Source of the DNA: Candidatus Pacearchaeota archaeon
GTDB lineage: Archaea; Nanobdellota; Nanobdellia; Pacearchaeales; GW2011-AR1
Direction of reading: 5' to 3'
Assembly: GCA_017608985.1 (NCBI GenBank)
Contig: JAFCEV010000018.1
Location: 1-9,646, forward strand
DNA: 9,646 nt
The position numbers and the translations under genes were made by a program. The notes beneath the pieces were generated by a model, which saw only the letters and a list, made by a program, of their open reading frames with translations, did not search any database and was not told the DNA's origin. Shown here in pieces: positions 6,335-9,646 of the stretch; position 1 is the stretch's first letter; every line of letters begins with the position of its first letter.

Positions 6335-7993
6335 ATGGCGGTAATAAACATTAACAAAAAACAATTTGAAAAAGAAATAGGAAAATTAAATGAAAAAATG
6401 CAGGAGAGAATTGTTTTGTTTGGAACTCCAATTGAGGAAATAACTAACGAAAAAATTCGATTAGAAATCTTTCCAAATCGTCCTGACTTGCTCTCTTATT
6501 CTGGTTTCAAACGTTCATTTCTCGCTTTTCTTGGAAAAAAAACAGGATTAAAAAAATATAAAATAGATAAGCCGGAAAAAAATTATAAAATAATTATAGA
6601 TTCTTCTGTGAAAGATATACGTCCCTATACAGCCTGTGCAATTGTGAAAGGCTTGAAATTAAACGACGAGAAAATAAAAGAGATTATTGATATACAGGAA
6701 AAATTGCATACAACCCTAGGAAGAAAAAGAAAAAAAGCTGCAATTGGAATTTATCCTTTAGAAAAAATAAAATTACCAATAACCTATAAAGCATTAGAAC
6801 CTGACAAAATAAAATTTATTCCCTTAGAATCAGATAAAGCAATGTCCGGATTGCAAATCCTACAAAAACATCCTGCAGGAAGAAAATATGCCCATCTTCT
6901 GGCAGGAAAAGTAAAATTCCCTGTGTTTGTCGACGGAAATAAAAATATCCTAAGTATGCCCCCGATAATAAATTCTCAAAATACAGGAAAAATTGATGAA
7001 AAAACAAAGGATGTTTTCATAGAATGTTCTGGTTTTGATTTTAAAATCCTCAAAAAATGCTTAAATATAATTGTAGCAAACTTGGCTGATATGAATGGAA
7101 AAATCTATCAGATGGAATTAAAATACAAGAAAAAAGATATCACCCCTGATTTAACACCTCAAAAAGAAACAATATATTTAGAAAATGTAAATAAACTCCT
7201 CGGACTGAATCTCAGCGAAAAACAAATGAAATTCTTTCTTGAAAAAATGGGGCACAGTTATGAAAAGGGGGTTGTAAAAATTCCTGCGTGGAGAACAGAC
7301 ATTCTTCATGAAGTTGACTTGATAGAAGATGTTGCAATTGCATACGGATATGAAAAATTTATTCCTGAAATCTCTGAAATATTTACAATTGGTGAAGAAG
7401 ATAAAATAGAAATAATAAAGAGAAAAATAGCTGAAATTCTGGCAGGGCTGAGGATGTTGGAAGTCTCAAATTACCATCTTACTAATAAAGAAGAACATTT
7501 CAGAAAAATGGGAATTCCTGAAAAACTGCAGAAAGAATTTGTAGAAATTGAAGAATCAAAAACAGAATATAATATTTTAAGAAAAGGACTCGCCCCTTGC
7601 ATATTAAAAACCCTCTCCAAAAATATTGATTCAGAATATCCTCAAAAAATATTTGAGATAGGAAAAGTTTTTTCTGATTCTGAAAATAAAAAGATAATTG
7701 AAAATGAAAAACTTGCAGTTGCTTTGGCTCCTGGAAATTTCACAGAAATAAAGCAGATTTTAGAATATTTATTTAAAATGTTAAATATAAAAATTACATT
7801 AAATGAAACAAATAACTCTCCTCTCTGGTTTATAGAAGGGAGAATTGGAAAGATCTTATTAAACAATGAACATATTGGTTTCATTGGCGAGATACATCCA
7901 AGAATATTAAAAAACTGGAAAATAAAAATGCCTGTCGCCTTGTTTGAGATTGATTTAGAAGAAATACTTAAGAAGTTTGAAAAGAATGATTAA
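6335..7993 (+). CDS. pheT: Phenylalanyl-tRNA synthetase beta subunit, archaeal type
   Basis: 552 residues, full length for archaeal PheT, which lacks the extra N- and C-terminal domains of the bacterial form. It pairs with PheS for tRNA-Phe aminoacylation and normally carries the editing site in its B3/4 domain. Landmarks: EIFPNRPDLLS at 44-54; the B3/4 end MPPIINSQNTGKI at about 208-220; a B5-type segment WRTDILHEVDLIEDVAIAYGYEKF beginning at 319; RKGLAPCILKTLSKN and FEIGKVF in the catalytic-like B6/7 region; and a closing GEIHPRILKNW...FEIDLEEI. No truncation or frameshift is seen. It starts one base after pheS with its own Shine-Dalgarno sequence. The stop at 7991-7993 is followed at once by the DUF1643 fragment. 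Confidence 0.95.
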   Translation: MAVININKKQFEKEIGKLNEKMQERIVLFGTPIEEITNEKIRLEIFPNRPDLLSYSGFKRSFLAFLGKKTGLKKYKIDKPEKNYKIIIDSSVKDIRPYTACAIVKGLKLNDEKIKEIIDIQEKLHTTLGRKRKKAAIGIYPLEKIKLPITYKALEPDKIKFIPLESDKAMSGLQILQKHPAGRKYAHLLAGKVKFPVFVDGNKNILSMPPIINSQNTGKIDEKTKDVFIECSGFDFKILKKCLNIIVANLADMNGKIYQMELKYKKKDITPDLTPQKETIYLENVNKLLGLNLSEKQMKFFLEKMGHSYEKGVVKIPAWRTDILHEVDLIEDVAIAYGYEKFIPEISEIFTIGEEDKIEIIKRKIAEILAGLRMLEVSNYHLTNKEEHFRKMGIPEKLQKEFVEIEESKTEYNILRKGLAPCILKTLSKNIDSEYPQKIFEIGKVFSDSENKKIIENEKLAVALAPGNFTEIKQILEYLFKMLNIKITLNETNNSPLWFIEGRIGKILLNNEHIGFIGEIHPRILKNWKIKMPVALFEIDLEEILKKFEKND

Positions 7994-7998
7994 TTCAG

Positions 7999-8190
7999 AT
8001 GCAATTTTTTCAAAAGACAGAAAAATTTATTTTCTCTCAGAGCAATCATGGGGGATTTAAAAACAGACATGAAGAAATATTAAAAATAATAATTAATCCA
8101 TGCTGCATCAAAAAATCCAAAACAGGAATGCCTGCTCACCCGTTATACTTAAAATATACAAAAAGCCGGTTAAATATCATCCAAAATAAT
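7999..8190 (+). pseudogene. Decayed C-terminal fragment of a DUF1643 protein
   Basis: An open frame starts at an ATG five bases after pheT and gives about 64 meaningful residues before running antisense into the next gene. Residues 11-58 follow the C-terminal pattern I know from DUF1643 proteins (aWGnhG....R..evl.ll....Clg.TKsGqPrHPLYL): FSQSNHGGFKNR, EEILKIII, CCIKKSKTGMPAHPLYLKY. The upstream two thirds of the domain (the NPS, DPT and N-L-F-A-R blocks) are absent, since the preceding sequence is intact pheT. The end also overlaps the convergent 160-residue gene. I therefore read it as a remnant, not a working gene. A short expressed protein cannot be excluded. The frame nominally continues to 8244, but only as a shadow of the convergent gene. 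DUF1643 itself has no firm function and occurs often in phage and mobile regions. Confidence 0.6.
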
Positions 8191-8659
8191 GTTTATTATT
8201 CACTGGTGATTTGTTATCCCAATTTTTCTTTATCTCTTCTATAATTTCCAGCAAATCTTTTTTTATTTCCTTCCATAATTCATAAGATTTTCTAATATAT
8301 TCTGCTTCATTTTCTTCAGAGGATTTTACATCAGTTTCAATCAGTTCCAATTCATTTCTAGAAAGTAATTTATAAATTTCTGTAAGTTTGCTTTTTTCTT
8401 CTGCTTTCAAAGATTTTACAATTGAAAAGATAAACATCTGCATATTTACAGGATTCAGAATCGCTTCCATAAATGCAAAATAATTTGAATATTTCTCTGC
8501 TATAATTCTTCTTATTTCTTTTAAAAGGAACTCTGTCTCATTCTTTGCTAATTTCTCTATGCTAAAATCTTCATTAAGTTTTTCAAAAACCGGCAAACCA
8601 TACTTTTCTTGAAGTTTTTTATATTCATGCTTCAGAACATTTAAATTCCATTCTTCCAT
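8177..8659 (-). CDS. Helical protein of unknown function (160 residues)
   Basis: Starting at the ATG at 8659 (MEEWNLNVL) the protein has 160 residues, almost entirely amphipathic helix and strongly charged, with no membrane segment or signal peptide. Notable stretches: YGLPVFEKLNEDF near the start, LLKEIRRIIAEKY, then AFMEAILNPVNMQMF in the middle, and a Glu-rich C-terminal half with WKEIKKDLLEIIEEI that could form a coiled coil. The ExxLNP segment gives it the look of a conserved DPANN family, but I do not recognise a named domain. A longer form from TTG at 8677 is open but unlikely, because a TATA box lies 22-29 bp before the ATG. It diverges from tRNA-Thr and converges with the DUF1643 fragment. 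Confidence 0.8.
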   Translation of the reverse strand: MEEWNLNVLKHEYKKLQEKYGLPVFEKLNEDFSIEKLAKNETEFLLKEIRRIIAEKYSNYFAFMEAILNPVNMQMFIFSIVKSLKAEEKSKLTEIYKLLSRNELELIETDVKSSEENEAEYIRKSYELWKEIKKDLLEIIEEIKKNWDNKSPVNNKHYFG

Positions 8660-8680
8660 CTCAAAATCTAAGAACAAGGT

Positions 8681-8688
8681 TTTATAAA
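8681..8688. promoter_or_regulatory. Shared palindromic TATA box for tRNA-Thr and the 160-residue gene
   Basis: TTTATAAA reads the same on both strands. It lies 22-29 bp upstream of the ATG at 8659 on the minus strand and 25-32 bp upstream of the first tRNA base (8713) on the plus strand, both ideal for archaeal TBP/TFB. No second box with the right spacing is evident for either gene, although AATTTATT just to the right could also serve the tRNA. Confidence 0.6.
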
Positions 8689-8712
8689 TTTATTGAAATT
8701 AAATAATTCTAT

Positions 8713-8785
8713 GCCTCAGTAGTTCAGTTGGTAGAACACTACATTGGTAATGTAGAGGTCCTGAGTTCAATCCTCAGCTGAGGCT
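8713..8785 (+). tRNA. tRNA-Thr (anticodon GGT)
   Basis: A complete cloverleaf. Acceptor GCCTCAG (8713-8719) pairs with CTGAGGC (8778-8784). The D stem is GTTC/GAAC with loop AGTTGGTA. The anticodon stem is CTACA/TGTAG with loop TTGGTAA, giving anticodon GGT for threonine codons ACC/ACT. The variable region is AGGTC, and the T stem CTGAG/CTCAG has loop TTCAATC. G1-C72 and C2-G71 fit threonine identity. Position 73 is T and no CCA is encoded, so CCA would be added afterwards. There is no intron. Confidence 0.97.
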
Positions 8786-8794
8786 TATTTCTTT
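8785..8794 (+). terminator. Possible T-rich terminator of tRNA-Thr
   Basis: TTATTTCTTT immediately follows the acceptor stem. Short T-rich tracts are the usual archaeal stop signal for tRNA genes. A weak inverted repeat, GAAG-TATAT-CTTC (8799-8811), follows and may help on either strand, since the next gene on the minus strand ends at 8817. Confidence 0.35.
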
Positions 8795-8816
8795 GTGAGA
8801 AGTATATCTTCACGAG

Positions 8817-9077
8817 TTATTTCTTTATTATCTTCATAAACCATAAAATCAATAGAACCAGCAAAAGAGCTGCACAGATAAAGCCAAAAATCCATGTTGC
8901 TATTCCAAGAAAATTGTCCCACATATCATTTGAAATAACAGCATCCAAAACTAAAAATAACACAAAAAATATCAAAAAGAAAATCAATCTTCTAAAAACC
9001 ATATTCATTTTCTTCTTACTATCAGATCTTTTAGATACAACAGTTTTCTTGTTTTTTCTCACCTTTTTTTTCGGCAT
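8817..9077 (-). CDS. Small two-helix membrane protein with basic N-terminus
   Basis: 86 residues, family not recognised. A very basic N-terminal segment (MPKKKVRKNKKTVVSKR, 1-24) precedes two hydrophobic helices at about 30-48 and 58-82, joined by a short acidic loop (SNDMWDN). The chain ends in a basic KIIKK. The charges predict both ends in the cytoplasm and the loop outside. It may be complete as it is; nothing suggests truncation. The ATG at 9077 has a TATA box 27-36 bp upstream. The gene lies 43 bp downstream of another small membrane protein gene on the same strand, so the two may work at the membrane together, but no known operon type is recognised. Confidence 0.7.
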   Translation of the reverse strand: MPKKKVRKNKKTVVSKRSDSKKKMNMVFRRLIFFLIFFVLFLVLDAVISNDMWDNFLGIATWIFGFICAALLLVLLILWFMKIIKK

Positions 9078-9103
9078 TTTATAGTATAATTAAGATTGCT
9101 TTA

Positions 9104-9113
9104 TTTATAAATA
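9104..9113 (-). promoter_or_regulatory. TATA box of the 86-residue two-helix membrane protein gene
   Basis: TATTTATAAA on the minus strand, 27-36 bp before the ATG at 9077. It predicts a start within a few bases of the ATG. It lies just beyond the end (9121) of the upstream gene. Confidence 0.5.
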
Positions 9114-9120
9114 TTATCTA

Positions 9121-9429
9121 TTAAGTTTTTGCTGTTTGATTTGTTGTTTTCCAATCCATATTAATTGCATTCACTGTTATAGATTTAATATTTACAAAAA
9201 CAGAACCCAGCCACGCAAAATAAAGTTTAGATGCTTCCATCATACCCTGAACTGTGTTAATACTGACATCATTTCTCTTTAGAACAGCAGTAAAACTAAA
9301 ATATGTAAAAAGTATAAGGGAAATTAAAATGATTGCAAGTAATTTATGCCTAAACCTTTTAAACTCAAAAATAGCCCATATTGCAATAATCAAAATAGCA
9401 ATTACAAATAGAGTAGTTCCAATAGCCAT
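9121..9429 (-). CDS. Small two-helix membrane protein with polar tail
   Basis: 102 residues, family not recognised. Two hydrophobic helices at about 4-22 and 29-49 are joined by a basic loop (FKRFRHK), which should face the cytoplasm and place both ends outside. The tail (50-102) contains GMMEASKLYFAWLGSVFVN, an amphipathic stretch that could lie along the membrane, and ends in a Thr/Asn-rich run. Small proteins of this shape are frequent in DPANN-type archaea, as far as I recall, but have no assigned function. The ATG at 9429 follows a TATA box at 22-29 bp, suggesting a leaderless transcript. The box sits inside an imperfect inverted repeat, described separately. Confidence 0.7.
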   Translation of the reverse strand: MAIGTTLFVIAILIIAIWAIFEFKRFRHKLLAIILISLILFTYFSFTAVLKRNDVSINTVQGMMEASKLYFAWLGSVFVNIKSITVNAINMDWKTTNQTAKT

Positions 9430-9441
9430 AGCAAAAAGAAA

Positions 9442-9467
9442 CCCGAGAAGTATAAAAATCTTTCGGG
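9442..9467. promoter_or_regulatory. TATA box within an imperfect inverted repeat, upstream of the 102-residue gene
   Basis: TTTTTATA on the minus strand (9451-9458) lies 22-29 bp before the ATG at 9429. It is flanked by arms CCCGAGAAG (9442-9450) and CTTTCGGG (9460-9467), which pair except for one bulged base. The arms could be an operator around the TATA box or a hairpin at the 3' end of the gene ending at 9475. The box itself is well placed; the role of the arms is conjecture. Confidence 0.45.
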
Positions 9468-9474
9468 AGCTAAT

Positions 9475-9646
9475 CTAATGTTTAATCCCGTGTTTTTTTA
9501 GATATTTAGAGACCCTCTTATCAACAATCACAATATGTTTGGCATTTCTCACATTCTTGTAGTTAATAATAACTCCCTTATTCTTAATCTTTTTCTCTTT
9601 TTTAATTATCTTACTTAGCTTAATTTTCAAACTATGTATTTTACCA
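9475..9646 (-). CDS. 3' end of an unidentified lysine-rich gene (partial)
   Basis: An open frame enters from the right edge on the minus strand and ends at a TAG (9475-9477), giving the last 56 residues of a protein. The tail is strongly basic (SLKIKLSKIIKKEKKIKNKG), followed by VIINYKNVRNAKHIVIVDK and a closing KYLKKHGIKH. The alternation of short hydrophobic strands with lysines suggests a soluble, possibly nucleic-acid-binding protein, but I do not recognise it. AAG and GTG codons seem somewhat commoner than in neighbouring genes, though the fragment is too short to weigh this. It ends 17 bp before the TATA box of the next gene on the same strand. Confidence 0.6.
   Translation of the reverse strand, partial: GKIHSLKIKLSKIIKKEKKIKNKGVIINYKNVRNAKHIVIVDKRVSKYLKKHGIKH

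Noticed and set aside
8191..8244. Continuation of the DUF1643 frame beyond about 8190
   Set aside because: The similarity ends near 8175, and from 8177 the sequence is the antisense of the convergent gene.
8660..8677. TTG start at 8677 for the 160-residue protein
   Set aside because: The ATG at 8659 has the correct distance to the TATA box, and the extra six residues add nothing recognisable.
9254..9478. Plus-strand frame of 74 codons opposite the 102-residue membrane protein
   Set aside because: It lies antisense to a frame with two membrane helices and a well-placed TATA box; no independent support.

Overview
The window looks like a piece of an AT-rich archaeal chromosome, most likely from a DPANN lineage (Pacearchaeota/Woesearchaeota-like). 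The evidence is archaeal information-processing genes (archaeal-type PheS and PheT, an Rpp30-type RNase P subunit, archaeal-type UMP kinase, a DUF357 protein), TATA boxes about 22-31 bp in front of most start codons with no Shine-Dalgarno sequence (leaderless transcription), a class III (pilin/archaellin-like) signal peptide, and several small membrane proteins. The lineage is inferred from general style, not from a search.

Left part (1-2646): the 3' end of an unidentified plus-strand gene, then three minus-strand genes for envelope proteins. These are a single-pass membrane protein with an N-terminal GPY-type motif, a pilin-like secreted or surface protein with 22 cysteines and two tandem Cys-rich repeats, and an 86-residue single-pass membrane protein. 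Each has its own TATA box.

Middle part (2647-7993): a DUF357 gene converges with, and overlaps, an APS-kinase (CysC-like) gene. Divergent from cysC is the housekeeping run pyrH, rnp3, pheS, pheT. These supply UMP phosphorylation, RNase P and phenylalanyl-tRNA synthetase. pheS and pheT are one nucleotide apart and translationally linked by a Shine-Dalgarno sequence inside the end of pheS. Rnp3 is N-terminally short for its family.

Right part (7994-9646): just after pheT lies what looks like a decayed fragment of a DUF1643 gene. Next come a conserved-looking helical 160-residue protein (minus) and a tRNA-Thr(GGT) (plus), which diverge from one palindromic TATA box. Two small two-helix membrane proteins (minus) and the 3' end of an unidentified lysine-rich gene (minus) complete the window.

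I see no CRISPR array, no insertion sequence, no rRNA and no clear defence or biosynthetic system. The best second-look items are the DUF1643 remnant, the Cys-repeat pilin-like protein, the shortened Rnp3, the APS kinase in a probable reduced-genome archaeon, and the shared divergent TATA box.
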